From the NCBI GenBank assembly GCA_003931895.1, contig RRZV01000100.1, positions 1 to 42,951 on the forward strand: a stretch of 42,951 bases of DNA, written 5' to 3'. Positions 1-7,986 of the stretch are shown piece by piece. Source of the stretch: Mesohalobacter salilacus. Its GTDB lineage: Bacteria; Bacteroidota; Bacteroidia; Flavobacteriales; Flavobacteriaceae. Positions within the stretch are counted from its first letter, which is position 1. Each line of letters opens with the position of its first letter. Both the position numbers and the translations under genes were made by a program. A model generated the notes under the pieces. That model had not been told where the DNA came from, ran no database searches, and saw only the letters and a list, made by a program, of their open reading frames with translations.

Positions 1-151
1 TCTTCGTTTTACTTCGAAAAATCACTCAATCTGACGGCTTTATAAAACCAAGTTATTTAAATCGAACTCATTTTAGAATTAAGTTTTTTTATGTAACAAA
101 TACGATAATGTTATTAGTGAATGAAATTGGGATAATAACGAGGGTTTTGTT

Positions 152-298
152 GGCTTAGGGATAGAAGCGGCATCCTTTTTGGCTAAAGTTTTTAGTAGAA
201 CAGCTCTGCCAAAGCTTTTTCAAAAAAAAAAGCTCTTGGCAGGGCTTGTGATACTTAACTTTAGACGAAAAGATATAGCTGATAGCCCGCTCGAAGCC
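152..298 (+). ncRNA. Structured RNA candidate, Flavo-1-like
   Basis: Nested complementary segments are seen directly: GGCTT (152-156) with AAGCC (294-298), GGG (158-160) with CCC (286-288), CTTTT (175-179) with AAAAG (268-272), CTAAAGTT (183-190) with AACTTTAG (257-264), and a long apical hairpin at about 204-244 (CTGCCAAAGCTTTTT against AAAAAGCTCTTGGCAG, one bulge). Between the outer helices lie GAAGCGGCATCC on the 5' side and GATATAGCTGATAG on the 3' side. From memory, this pattern recurs in many Flavobacteriia genomes and resembles the Flavo-1 RNA family. The family name is recall, not a search result. The element lies just past the 3' end of the minus-strand porV-like gene and reads in the opposite direction. 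Nothing gene-like was seen in 1-151. Confidence 0.55.
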
Positions 299-314
299 TC
301 AAACAGTCAAGCTT

Positions 315-1379
315 TTAAGGTCTAAACATTTGCCAATCAAGTTTGATGGAAAAGACGTTGGAATAGAGGCCGACACTTTGGTCACCGATGTCTGTAAAGG
401 CATAATCGATTTGGATGCCTTTGTATTTGAAGCCAACGCCAAAATTGGGTTGAAAACCGATGTCTTCTGAACCATCGAGTTGTCTGACGTTTTGAAAATT
501 GCCAACTCCTCCACGAAGATAAACCATATCGGTATAGTCGGCTTCGAAGCCGAAAGCTGGGGTTGCACTGGCACTTGATGTGGAAAAAATATCATTGGTT
601 TCGGCAAATCTAACATCAAGGTTCAAGGCGGTTTTGAGCCCAAAATCTCTGTTGAGTTCAAACTGACGTGCCATACCCATTTGTAGTTTTGGGAGTGTAA
701 TTTCTGTATCTTCGGGTAGTTCTTGGTTTTGACCGGCGACGGCGTTTTGGATTGTGGCGAATTCATCTTCGTCGATGGTCCAAGTGTTGTATGTGGTTGT
801 GATGTCGCGGGCCATAAAGCCAAACTCCCATTGTTTTGTGGAGAATTGCACACCAACATCAAAACCAAAGCCCCAAGCGGATGCGAAATCGCCTATGATT
901 CGTCTTATGACCTTAGCATTAACACCGTAGCTTAGGCCTTGAATAGGTAGGTTTCTGGCATAAGAAACGGTGAAGGCATAATCTGCTGTTGAAAATAAGC
1001 TGATACGATCAAAATCTATATTACCTTGCTGATCAATGAGTTGTGTAGTATTTAAAATATCATCGACACCAAAACGAATAATGCTGAAGCCAATGGCACT
1101 TTTTTCGTCTAAGGGTTTGGCTCCTGCGATGTAGTCGTAGTTAGCAATATTAGCAAAATAGCTTGAGTGCATAGCTGAAAATTGCCAATCTTCAAGATGA
1201 ATCAGTCCTGCGGGATTCCAATATACGGCGTTGACATCCTTTGATGTTGCGGTGACGGCATTGGCCATACCAAAAGCGGCAGCATCGACGCCAATGTTTA
1301 AAAATTCGTTAGAATATTTACGGGTTTGCGCCTGAAGTGCTACTGATATTAATAAGACTAAACTTAGTATGCCTTTCAA
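315..1379 (-). CDS. PorV/PorQ-family outer-membrane protein
   Basis: A 354-residue protein with an N-terminal signal peptide ending near ALQAQ. It is followed by the typical family opening (EFLNIGVDAAAFGMANAVTA, then NAVYWNPAGL) and then alternating amphipathic strands up to the C-terminus, as in FadL/PorV-like outer-membrane beta-barrels. PorV and PorQ relatives act in or near the type IX secretion system at the outer membrane, but several paralogues per genome are usual and which one this is cannot be told here. The start is TTG: no ATG lies near a position that would keep the whole signal peptide. It is divergent from pssA across 113 bp, with no close match to the TAnnTTTG promoter element facing it. 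A T9SS cargo protein lies at 5601-6965, but no operon links the two. Confidence 0.75.
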   Translation of the reverse strand: MKGILSLVLLISVALQAQTRKYSNEFLNIGVDAAAFGMANAVTATSKDVNAVYWNPAGLIHLEDWQFSAMHSSYFANIANYDYIAGAKPLDEKSAIGFSIIRFGVDDILNTTQLIDQQGNIDFDRISLFSTADYAFTVSYARNLPIQGLSYGVNAKVIRRIIGDFASAWGFGFDVGVQFSTKQWEFGFMARDITTTYNTWTIDEDEFATIQNAVAGQNQELPEDTEITLPKLQMGMARQFELNRDFGLKTALNLDVRFAETNDIFSTSSASATPAFGFEADYTDMVYLRGGVGNFQNVRQLDGSEDIGFQPNFGVGFKYKGIQIDYAFTDIGDQSVGLYSNVFSIKLDWQMFRP

Positions 1380-1492
1380 GAGTTACAATTTTTTGACAAA
1401 TATCTTTAATTATATGGTATATAAAACTTATTTTGGTCAATCATATTGCATTAAGTCGAAATTAATAGGCTAAAATTAACAAAATCAGAACC

Positions 1493-2224
1493 TTGAAAGC
1501 TTTTATTCCAAATCTTATTACTTTACTTAATTTATTGATGGGTTGTATTGGTATTTACTTTGCAATGCAAGGCGAATTAATTTTTGCAGCCTATTGTTCT
1601 GCGCTTGGAATTTTCTTTGATTTTTTTGATGGCTTGGCAGCAAGATTACTAAAAGTTAGTAGTGAATTAGGAAAGCAACTTGACTCTTTAGCTGATTTGG
1701 TGACCAGTGGTGTCGTGCCTGCATTGGTTGTGTTTCAGTTAATCTCCAAAGATTTAGTTGGATTAGGTCCATTTGAATTTTCTATTGAAAGTAAAACCCC
1801 TTGGTTTGCTTTTTTGGCGTTTGCGATTACTTTAGGTTCGGCCTATCGCTTAGCGAAATTTAATATTGACGAGAATCAGACTGAGAAATTTATTGGTTTA
1901 CCAACACCTGCCAATGCCATTTTGATATTGATTTTGCCTTTTATTCTAAAATACGAAAACATTGACTGGCTAAATAAATTGATTTTAAACGATATTTTTT
2001 TGATTGTTCTAAGTTTGTTGAGTGTTGTTTTATTGAATATGAAAGTTGAATTGTTTTCACTCAAGCTAAAATCTTTGAATTTTAAAGAGAATAAATTAAT
2101 ATTTCTGTTTTTGATAGCGTCATTAGTCTTATTGATCTTACTAAAGTTTTTAGCGATACCTCTGATTATTTTATCCTACATATTAGTTTCAATTTTATTC
2201 AAAAAAAATACGGCTAAGAATTAA
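1493..2224 (+). CDS. pssA: CDP-diacylglycerol-serine O-phosphatidyltransferase
   Basis: Makes phosphatidylserine from CDP-diacylglycerol and L-serine, the precursor of phosphatidylethanolamine, in the inner membrane. The CDP-alcohol phosphotransferase signature DGxxARxxxxxxxxGxxxDxxxD is complete, starting at DGLAARLL and ending at DSLAD (about residues 46-68). Hydrophobic segments cover the N-terminus, the middle and the C-terminal third. The opening MKAFIPNLITLLNLLMGC is the family's normal N-terminus and fixes the TTG start at 1493. Length (243 aa) is normal for Bacteroidota PssA. The last codons form one arm of a terminator hairpin that serves the convergent mscS gene. Confidence 0.9.
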   Translation: MKAFIPNLITLLNLLMGCIGIYFAMQGELIFAAYCSALGIFFDFFDGLAARLLKVSSELGKQLDSLADLVTSGVVPALVVFQLISKDLVGLGPFEFSIESKTPWFAFLAFAITLGSAYRLAKFNIDENQTEKFIGLPTPANAILILILPFILKYENIDWLNKLILNDIFLIVLSLLSVVLLNMKVELFSLKLKSLNFKENKLIFLFLIASLVLLILLKFLAIPLIILSYILVSILFKKNTAKN

Positions 2225-2236
2225 CCCAGCCGTATT
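2200..2236 (-). terminator. Rho-independent terminator of mscS, inside the 3' end of pssA
   Basis: AATACGGCT (2207-2215) and AGCCGTATT (2228-2236) form a perfect 9-bp stem with a 12-nt loop. Read on the minus strand the hairpin is followed by a run of eight T, as in an intrinsic terminator for mscS. On the plus strand there is no T run, only AT-rich sequence, so termination of pssA would be weaker. The pssA stop codon lies in the loop. Confidence 0.85.
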
Positions 2237-2258
2237 ATAATTATTATTAATTTGATTT

Positions 2259-3071
2259 TTACTTGTCTTGTTTGTGTAAATGTACATCCATTTGTGGGAA
2301 TGGAATATTGATACCCTCTTTAGCAAATTCGTTATAAACTTTTTCGTTCATCTCAAAATAAACTGGCCAAAGGTCAGAAGCTTTAGACCAAGTTCTTACA
2401 ACAATGTTGACAGAACTATCTCCGAGAGAATGTAAAGCTAAAAATGGTTCTGGATCTTGAAAAATTCTTTTATCTTCATCTATTAACCTTCGAATAATTT
2501 TTTTAGCCTTTGCAACATCATCTCCGTAACCAATACCAAAAGTCCACTCATTTCTTCTATCTTCTTCTTGTGAAAGATTAGTCATGTCAGAATTAGCTAA
2601 GCTACCATTTGGTAGATAAATAACTTTATTATCAAATGTATTGACAATTGTATAAAATATTTGAATTTCCTTTACAACGCCTAAAAACCCTTTTGCATCA
2701 ACAACATCTCCTATTTTAAAAGGTTTTAACAATAATAAGACAACTCCACCTGCGAAATTTTGAAGTGTACCTTGTAAAGACAAACCAATAGCAAGCCCAG
2801 CGGCACCAAGTATAGCGATAAAAGATGTAGCTTCTACGCCAACCATACTGACGACACTTAAAAAGAGAAGAATTTTTAAAAGAACCGAAAATACAGTTGA
2901 TAAAAACGGAATCAAGCTTGCGTCTACTTTTCGTCTTTCCATGGTTTTCCTTACGGTCTTAACAATAATTTTGATGAGCCATAACCCTATAACAAGGGTA
3001 ACAATGGCACCAACAACTTTAGGAGCGTAAGTAATAAGAATGTCAATAATTTGTGTTGAGTATTTTTCCAT
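2259..3071 (-). CDS. mscS: Small-conductance mechanosensitive channel, MscS family
   Basis: A 270-residue inner-membrane channel that opens under membrane tension and releases osmolytes during hypo-osmotic shock. Three hydrophobic segments are seen (about residues 14-38, 57-82 and 84-115). The third is the Gly/Ala-rich pore helix typical of MscS (ILGAAGLAIGLSLQGTLQNF), followed by KPFKIGDVV, the start of the beta domain. The cytosolic alpha/beta domain ends at the C-terminus. Length is close to E. coli MscS. A -7 promoter element lies 17 bp before the ATG and the transcript ends at a hairpin within pssA. It is convergent to pssA and not related to the polysaccharide locus that follows. Confidence 0.9.
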   Translation of the reverse strand: MEKYSTQIIDILITYAPKVVGAIVTLVIGLWLIKIIVKTVRKTMERRKVDASLIPFLSTVFSVLLKILLFLSVVSMVGVEATSFIAILGAAGLAIGLSLQGTLQNFAGGVVLLLLKPFKIGDVVDAKGFLGVVKEIQIFYTIVNTFDNKVIYLPNGSLANSDMTNLSQEEDRRNEWTFGIGYGDDVAKAKKIIRRLIDEDKRIFQDPEPFLALHSLGDSSVNIVVRTWSKASDLWPVYFEMNEKVYNEFAKEGINIPFPQMDVHLHKQDK

Positions 3072-3087
3072 AATTAATATTTTTTAG

Positions 3088-3095
3088 CAAATTTA
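3088..3095 (-). promoter_or_regulatory. Bacteroidota -7 promoter element of mscS
   Basis: On the minus strand this reads TAAATTTG, an exact match to the Bacteroidota sigma-ABfr -7 consensus TAnnTTTG, 17 bp before the mscS ATG. No clear TTG at -33 was found, which is common in this phylum. Confidence 0.45.
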
Positions 3096-3158
3096 TATTT
3101 TTAAATTAGACCTTCATAATAAGTTTAAAAAAACATTCCTTTTTGAATAAATAATTGT

Positions 3159-5447
3159 TTAAGTTTTAAAATAAAAAGATTTGGATTTTAGTGATTTTGA
3201 GCTTGAAGCGATAAACAATTTAAGCTCTCCTGGTTCTGCTTCCCATTTTTTATTGATCGTATAGAATTTTATGGTTTCTTCATTAATTTCAAACGAAACT
3301 GTTTTGGTTTCGCCTGGTTGAAGTTTAATTTTTTCAAAGTCTTTTAATTCTAACACAGGGCGCGTTATGCTACCTACTAAATCTCTAATATAAAGCTGAA
3401 CGACTTCTTCACCTACTCTATCGCCTGTATTTGTTATTTGAATTTCTGCTGTAATACTTTCGCCTTTGGTAAAACTATTCTGACTTAATTGGATATCGCC
3501 ATATTCAAATGTGGTATAACTCAAACCGTGACCAAATGGAAAAACAGCTTCGTTAGGCACATCATTGTGTTGACTATGTATAACATCATAAGGATTGACA
3601 TCTGGGCGACCTGTGTTTTTGTGGTTATAGAAAAATGGCTCTTGTCCACTACTTTGAGGAAATGACACAGGCAATTTTCCAGAAGGATTATACTTTCCAA
3701 GCAAAACATCGGCAATGGCATAGCCCGCTTGTGAGCCAAGATGCCATGCTTCAACGATTGCAGGGATGTTTTTAGCAGACCAACTAATATCCATAGGTCG
3801 GCCATTCATTAAGACCATAATGGTATTGGGGTTGGCTTCGTAAACGGCTTTGATGAGTCGTGTTTGAAGTCCAGCAAAACCAATATCAGTTTGACTTCTA
3901 CCTTCGCCACTTTGAAAGGCATTTTCGCCAACAGCTAAAATGACTAATTCTTGACTTTTAGCTATTTTGACAGCCTCTTTAATCTTTGAATCGTCTGTTG
4001 TATTAATTTTTAGTGGTGTGGCGAAATTTTCTCCAGAGATGACATAATCTACGCCTTCGTGATATTTTAAGTCAATGTTTTTTGGTAATTTTTCTTTCAA
4101 GCCTTCATAAAGAGAAACCGCAGAATTATTTTCAGCTCTTGCCCTCCAATTGCCCAGTGGTGAGTTTTTATCATTAGCCAAGGGTCCTATTAAAGCTATG
4201 GATTTTACATCTTTAGAAATTGGTAAAACTTTATTTTCATTTTTGAGTAAAACAATAGATTTTAAAGCTGCTTCATAGGCTAACTCAAGATGTTCTTTTG
4301 TGTAGATATTATTTTTTTCTCGTTCTTCATTACAATATTTGTAAGGATCTTCAAACAAACCGAGTTTGTATTTTAAAGTCAAAATACGACTTACGGCATC
4401 ATTAATTCTACTTTCTTTGACTTTTCCATCTTCAACTAATTGAACGAGATGTTTGGCATAAGCTGAACTTTCCATGCCCATATCATTTCCAGCATTGACT
4501 GCAATTTTTGCAGCATCAGCAAAATCCTCAGCAACACCGTGAGTGCTTAATTCTTCTACAGAGCCCCAATCAGACACGATCATGCCATTATAGCCCCATT
4601 CATCTTTTAGTAGTTCGGTTTGTAACCTATAACTTGCAGTAGCAGGTATACCATCCATATCGCTAAAAGAATTCATAAAGGTTGCTATACCAGCTTCAGC
4701 TAAAGCCTTAAAAGGTGGCAGAACTACATTGTGTAACTCGTGTTCGCCAATGCTTACAGTGTTGTATTCTTTACCACTTTTAACATAACCATAAGCTGCA
4801 AAATGTTTAGCACAAGCGGCTATGGAATTTACATCTGATAGACTATCGCCTTGATAGCCTCTCATTTTTGCAAGGCCGACAACGGTATTGAGATAGGTAT
4901 CTTCGCCAGCACTTTCCATTATTCGCCCCCATCTTGCATCTCTTGAGATATCAACCATTGGTGCAAAAGTCCAGTTGACACCAGCAGCTGCAGCTTCTTT
5001 GGCAGAAACTTTAGCAGTTCGTTCCATCAAATCTAAATCCCAGCTTGCTGCTTCAGCTAAAGGAAGCGGAAACATAGTTTTATAGCCATGAATAACGTCA
5101 TAACCAAAAAGCATGGGAATTTTAAGTCTTGAATTTTCTATGGCTAATTTTTGTGCGGCTCTGACTTGTTCAACTGAGGTGACGTTAAGCATACTACCGA
5201 CTAGACCATCTTCAATTTGTTGCTTTTTGAGCTTGTTATTATCTGATTTTGGTCCTGTTAAGTCCCAACCGCCGCTGTATTGCACCATTTGACCTACTTT
5301 TTCTTCAAGGGTCATTAATTTAATTAAAGAATCAACTTTGATTTTAAAATCGTTGTTTTTAGTACGAGACCTATTTTGATCTCTTGATTGTCCACAAGAC
5401 ATTATTAAAATGGCCATTATTAATAAAGGTAAAAGGAATGATTTCAT
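3159..5447 (-). CDS. Glycoside hydrolase family 3 beta-glucosidase, lipoprotein
   Basis: A 762-residue GH3 enzyme of the BglX type, expected to release glucose from the non-reducing ends of beta-glucan oligosaccharides. The signal peptide has lipobox IMSC (Cys18), so it is membrane-anchored, probably facing the periplasm. The GH3 N-terminal TIM-barrel domain (about 35-360) carries CAKHFAAYG (Lys214-His215) and the nucleophile motif IVSDWGS (Asp293). The GH3 C-terminal alpha/beta domain (about 395-620) carries GENAFQSGEGRSQ, and a fibronectin-III-like domain (about 665-755) ends the protein. All expected landmarks are present. It is the last gene of the laminarin locus and has its own promoter element, separated from the upstream gene by a terminator. 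The exact linkage preference (beta-1,3, 1,4 or 1,6) cannot be read from sequence. Confidence 0.93.
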   Translation of the reverse strand: MKSFLLPLLIMAILIMSCGQSRDQNRSRTKNNDFKIKVDSLIKLMTLEEKVGQMVQYSGGWDLTGPKSDNNKLKKQQIEDGLVGSMLNVTSVEQVRAAQKLAIENSRLKIPMLFGYDVIHGYKTMFPLPLAEAASWDLDLMERTAKVSAKEAAAAGVNWTFAPMVDISRDARWGRIMESAGEDTYLNTVVGLAKMRGYQGDSLSDVNSIAACAKHFAAYGYVKSGKEYNTVSIGEHELHNVVLPPFKALAEAGIATFMNSFSDMDGIPATASYRLQTELLKDEWGYNGMIVSDWGSVEELSTHGVAEDFADAAKIAVNAGNDMGMESSAYAKHLVQLVEDGKVKESRINDAVSRILTLKYKLGLFEDPYKYCNEEREKNNIYTKEHLELAYEAALKSIVLLKNENKVLPISKDVKSIALIGPLANDKNSPLGNWRARAENNSAVSLYEGLKEKLPKNIDLKYHEGVDYVISGENFATPLKINTTDDSKIKEAVKIAKSQELVILAVGENAFQSGEGRSQTDIGFAGLQTRLIKAVYEANPNTIMVLMNGRPMDISWSAKNIPAIVEAWHLGSQAGYAIADVLLGKYNPSGKLPVSFPQSSGQEPFFYNHKNTGRPDVNPYDVIHSQHNDVPNEAVFPFGHGLSYTTFEYGDIQLSQNSFTKGESITAEIQITNTGDRVGEEVVQLYIRDLVGSITRPVLELKDFEKIKLQPGETKTVSFEINEETIKFYTINKKWEAEPGELKLFIASSSKSLKSKSFYFKT

Positions 5448-5478
5448 GAATTTTGAATAAAATGGAAATTGTACTTTT

Positions 5479-5486
5479 CAAATATA
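5479..5486 (-). promoter_or_regulatory. -7 promoter element of the GH3 gene
   Basis: Minus strand TATATTTG, an exact TAnnTTTG match 31 bp before the GH3 ATG and downstream of the preceding gene's terminator. This supports separate transcription of GH3. Confidence 0.5.
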
Positions 5487-5539
5487 TTATAAATGTAAAA
5501 ATAAAAAGTAGAAATTTAAACTAGCTTATGAATGAGCAT

Positions 5540-5574
5540 AAAAAAAGCCTGTACCGAAAAAATCGATACAAGCT
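5540..5574 (-). terminator. Rho-independent terminator of the T9SS binding-protein gene
   Basis: On the minus strand AGCTTGTATCGA (5574-5563) pairs with TCGGTACAGGCT (5557-5546), a 12-bp stem with two G-U pairs and a short loop, followed by a run of seven T. It lies 26 bp past the stop codon. Confidence 0.85.
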
Positions 5575-5600
5575 TTTGTAATTACACCCCCGTAAATTAT

Positions 5601-6965
5601 TTACTCTTTAATTAATTTTAAAGTCGTGCTTTTGCTTTCGCTTGTAACTTTAGCGAAATATATACCACTAGATAAATCTGAAGCGTTTATTTCAGCATTT
5701 AAATCGTTAACTGAAACTTCCTTAACTAATCGACCTAATGTATTGAACACTTCTATCTTACTAATATTAACATTTTTAGATTTAATATTCCAAACATCAG
5801 AAGTTGGGTTAGGATATGAAGTGAATTCGTTAGCATCAAAATCATTAATACTGAGAGTTGTGTTATCATGGAAATATAAATTATCAACGTAAAATGGACC
5901 TGTCGCAGAACCATCAGCACCAGCGACTTGAACTATAACTTGTTGAATTTGGTCTCTTGGATTACCTGAATTGGCATCAAAATCTGCAAATGCTACATCC
6001 ATTTCATGCCACGTGTCTGATGCAAGTGAAGTCACATCAAAATTTTCTTGAATGTTTGTACCATCTGAATATTGAGCAATAACAATTAAAATTGTTCCTG
6101 TAGCAGTTGGATCACCTTCAAAATAGAAATCAACGTGCATATTACTCATTGCTGTTAGGTCCAGAAATTGAGGAGTTACATTAAAATATTGATACTGTAA
6201 ACCTGATCCATTATCCGGAGTAGTGACTTGCAAAATACTATTTCCAGAAAAATCTACTTCTGAAACAACAGCTCCTCCAAACGTTTGGAAACCATCGGTT
6301 GGTGCTTGAGTATAAGCATCACTGTAAACTGATACTACAGAAGCTGGATCTCTGGCTGGTGGTGTTGTTGGAGGTCCTGATGGTGGATTAGTACATGCTG
6401 GACAAATTGAACCACCACAGTCTACACCTGTTTCATCTCCATCTTGCACACCATTATTACATGTTGTTGTAACTTCAACGACTGATACGTCATCAATAAA
6501 AACAAAGCCTGTTTCTGCTGCTAAATCAAATAGCACTCTATCATTAACGGCATCACCATAATTTACTGTAAATTGAAAAGTAAATGTTTGAGCCGTTGAT
6601 GTAATCGTGGGTGTTTCTGTAAGTGCTGCAAAAGTACCTCCATTTTGACCTAAACCAGCAATAATAGTTCTTGAGTTTGTTGTTGCGTCAGTAAATGCAA
6701 CAAAACTTAATTCATAAGTAAGTCCATCTTGCAAAACAATTTCTTGGCTTAAATTAACTTGGAAAGGTTGACCAGGCGAAGCAGTTAATATTTCTGCTTC
6801 GTTAAGGTTGTTAGTGCCTTGTGTTACAATATTAAAGGCATTTCCAAACCAAGCACCGCTAGGTGCTGATTCAAAATCGCCATTTGTAACTAGTTCTGTT
6901 TGTGAAATTCCTAATAAAGGAAAAACAAACAACATCATTAAAAGAGTAATTTTTTTCATAATCAT
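5601..6965 (-). CDS. T9SS-exported non-catalytic glycan-binding protein (CBM4/9-like)
   Basis: A 454-residue protein with no catalytic domain visible. In order: signal peptide (ends about residue 22 at LGISQ), a CBM4/9-like jelly-roll (about 24-168, opening LVTNGDFES, closing FIDDVSVVEV), a cysteine-rich linker (about 169-193) of the flavobacterial type NGVQDGDETGVDCGG, a Pro-rich hinge, a second beta-sandwich (about 205-370, opening DPASVVSVYSDAYT, closing FYVDNLYFHD), and a type A T9SS sorting domain (about 380-454, YPNPTSDVWNIKS to TTLKLIKE). It should therefore be secreted through the type IX system and anchored or released at the cell surface, probably to hold beta-glucan. The CBM resembles that of the 16785-17555 lipoprotein and the second sandwich resembles the C-terminus of the 18433-19893 lipoprotein. 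Met3 is an equally good start. Confidence 0.82.
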   Translation of the reverse strand: MIMKKITLLMMLFVFPLLGISQTELVTNGDFESAPSGAWFGNAFNIVTQGTNNLNEAEILTASPGQPFQVNLSQEIVLQDGLTYELSFVAFTDATTNSRTIIAGLGQNGGTFAALTETPTITSTAQTFTFQFTVNYGDAVNDRVLFDLAAETGFVFIDDVSVVEVTTTCNNGVQDGDETGVDCGGSICPACTNPPSGPPTTPPARDPASVVSVYSDAYTQAPTDGFQTFGGAVVSEVDFSGNSILQVTTPDNGSGLQYQYFNVTPQFLDLTAMSNMHVDFYFEGDPTATGTILIVIAQYSDGTNIQENFDVTSLASDTWHEMDVAFADFDANSGNPRDQIQQVIVQVAGADGSATGPFYVDNLYFHDNTTLSINDFDANEFTSYPNPTSDVWNIKSKNVNISKIEVFNTLGRLVKEVSVNDLNAEINASDLSSGIYFAKVTSESKSTTLKLIKE

Positions 6966-6987
6966 AAATATTTATAGAGTTAAAGTT

Positions 6988-6995
6988 CAAATTTA
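6988..6995 (-). promoter_or_regulatory. -7 promoter element of the T9SS binding-protein gene
   Basis: Minus strand TAAATTTG, exact TAnnTTTG match 22 bp before the start codon, within the 95-bp gap after the GH17 gene. No terminator hairpin was seen in that gap, so read-through from the GH17 operon is also possible. Confidence 0.45.
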
Positions 6996-7060
6996 AGGTT
7001 TCTAAAACGATATAGTGTTAATTTTACCTATACAATATCTTTACATTTGGGTTAAAATTG

Positions 7061-7978
7061 TTAATATTTTAGGTTTTCGTGCTTATCCCATAATCCCCAG
7101 TAGGCTCCAACGTCACCTTCGTCTCCAATTTTCCAAGATTCATCAAAAGATGAAAAATAGAAACACTCTACATTGGCTTTTTTACACCACAACTGTGTAT
7201 TGATAAAATATTTTAAAAAGTTTTCATCAGAAGGTTGAGCACCTCCAAGACTTTCGCCTTGACTTGGCCAACCTGTTTCGGTAATAATTACTTTTTTGCC
7301 TTTTGCCGCAGCTAAGGTTTGACCATACATTTGTTGCATGTGTGCTAGAGAGTAGTCAATATGACAACTTTCCCAAAAGGGATAGCAATTGGTTAAAATC
7401 ACATCACAGAGTTCAGTTAAATCAGGATGTACACTAAACTCGTAATAAGCATCAACGTAACTTACTGGGATGTTATCTGGTATAGCTTGACGTACTTCTC
7501 TGATGTGGTCTTTAAGTTCTTCAAGTGGAATGTCATTTCTGTATAACACTTCATTACCAACTGCTGCGATATCAACTAAACCTTTGTTTGCCATATCGAT
7601 GAGTGCATCTATTTCTTGGCGGTTTTTTTCTCTATCATCACCTATCCAGGCGCCGACTAAAGTTTTGATTCCGACTGCTTTTGCTACTTTTGGCACAAAC
7701 TCATTACCTTCGATACAAGAAAAAGACCTGACCCATTTAATGTGTGGCTTTAAAATTTTCATTCGTCTCATCACTTGTGCTTCAGTGATATGGTCACCTG
7801 GTTCTTGACCATCTTCATACATACTGAAGCCAAGACCGTGGATACCACTTTTAAGAATTTTATGAAATAGCTTTATCAGCTCGCCATAAGATAAACCTTT
7901 AGTATGGTTGTGTTCATCTAAAGACGCTAAAAACTTTTTATACTCCTCAGTGAGTTGCTGTTCTTTTCTGTACGACAT
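7061..7978 (-). CDS. Cytosolic GH17 beta-1,3-glucanase/glucosidase
   Basis: A 305-residue GH17 (clan GH-A TIM barrel) enzyme with no signal peptide or lipobox, so probably cytosolic. The acid/base Glu is in VGNEVL (Glu143) and the nucleophile in IITETGWPS (Glu234). Other family marks are KWVRSFS, VGAWIG and FSSFDESWK. It is a close paralogue of the C-terminal domain of the adjacent transporter fusion: both open with KSG(I/V)HG and close with GLWDKHENLKY or GIWDKNENLKYN, and motif order is the same throughout. The gap to the fusion gene is 8 bp, so they are co-transcribed. GH17 enzymes act on beta-1,3-glucans; inside the cell this one should see short laminari-oligosaccharides. Endo, exo or transglycosylating action cannot be decided here. 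Confidence 0.9.
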   Translation of the reverse strand: MSYRKEQQLTEEYKKFLASLDEHNHTKGLSYGELIKLFHKILKSGIHGLGFSMYEDGQEPGDHITEAQVMRRMKILKPHIKWVRSFSCIEGNEFVPKVAKAVGIKTLVGAWIGDDREKNRQEIDALIDMANKGLVDIAAVGNEVLYRNDIPLEELKDHIREVRQAIPDNIPVSYVDAYYEFSVHPDLTELCDVILTNCYPFWESCHIDYSLAHMQQMYGQTLAAAKGKKVIITETGWPSQGESLGGAQPSDENFLKYFINTQLWCKKANVECFYFSSFDESWKIGDEGDVGAYWGLWDKHENLKY

Positions 7979-7986
7979 AGTGTATT

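Noticed and set aside
204-244. Hairpin as a simple terminator of the porV-like gene
   Set aside because: On the minus strand no T run follows the hairpin, and it nests inside longer-range helices, so it fits better as the apical part of a structured RNA.
299-619. Minus-strand frame overlapping the porV-like gene
   Set aside because: It overlaps a clear coding region in another frame and has no signal peptide or recognisable motif.
3521-3805. 94-residue minus-strand frame inside the GH3 gene
   Set aside because: It is an alternative frame within a well-supported GH3 coding region and has no domain or start context of its own.
7503-7808. 101-residue plus-strand frame opposite the soluble GH17
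   Set aside because: It is antisense to conserved GH17 motifs and the product is a Ser-rich low-information peptide, typical of a shadow frame.
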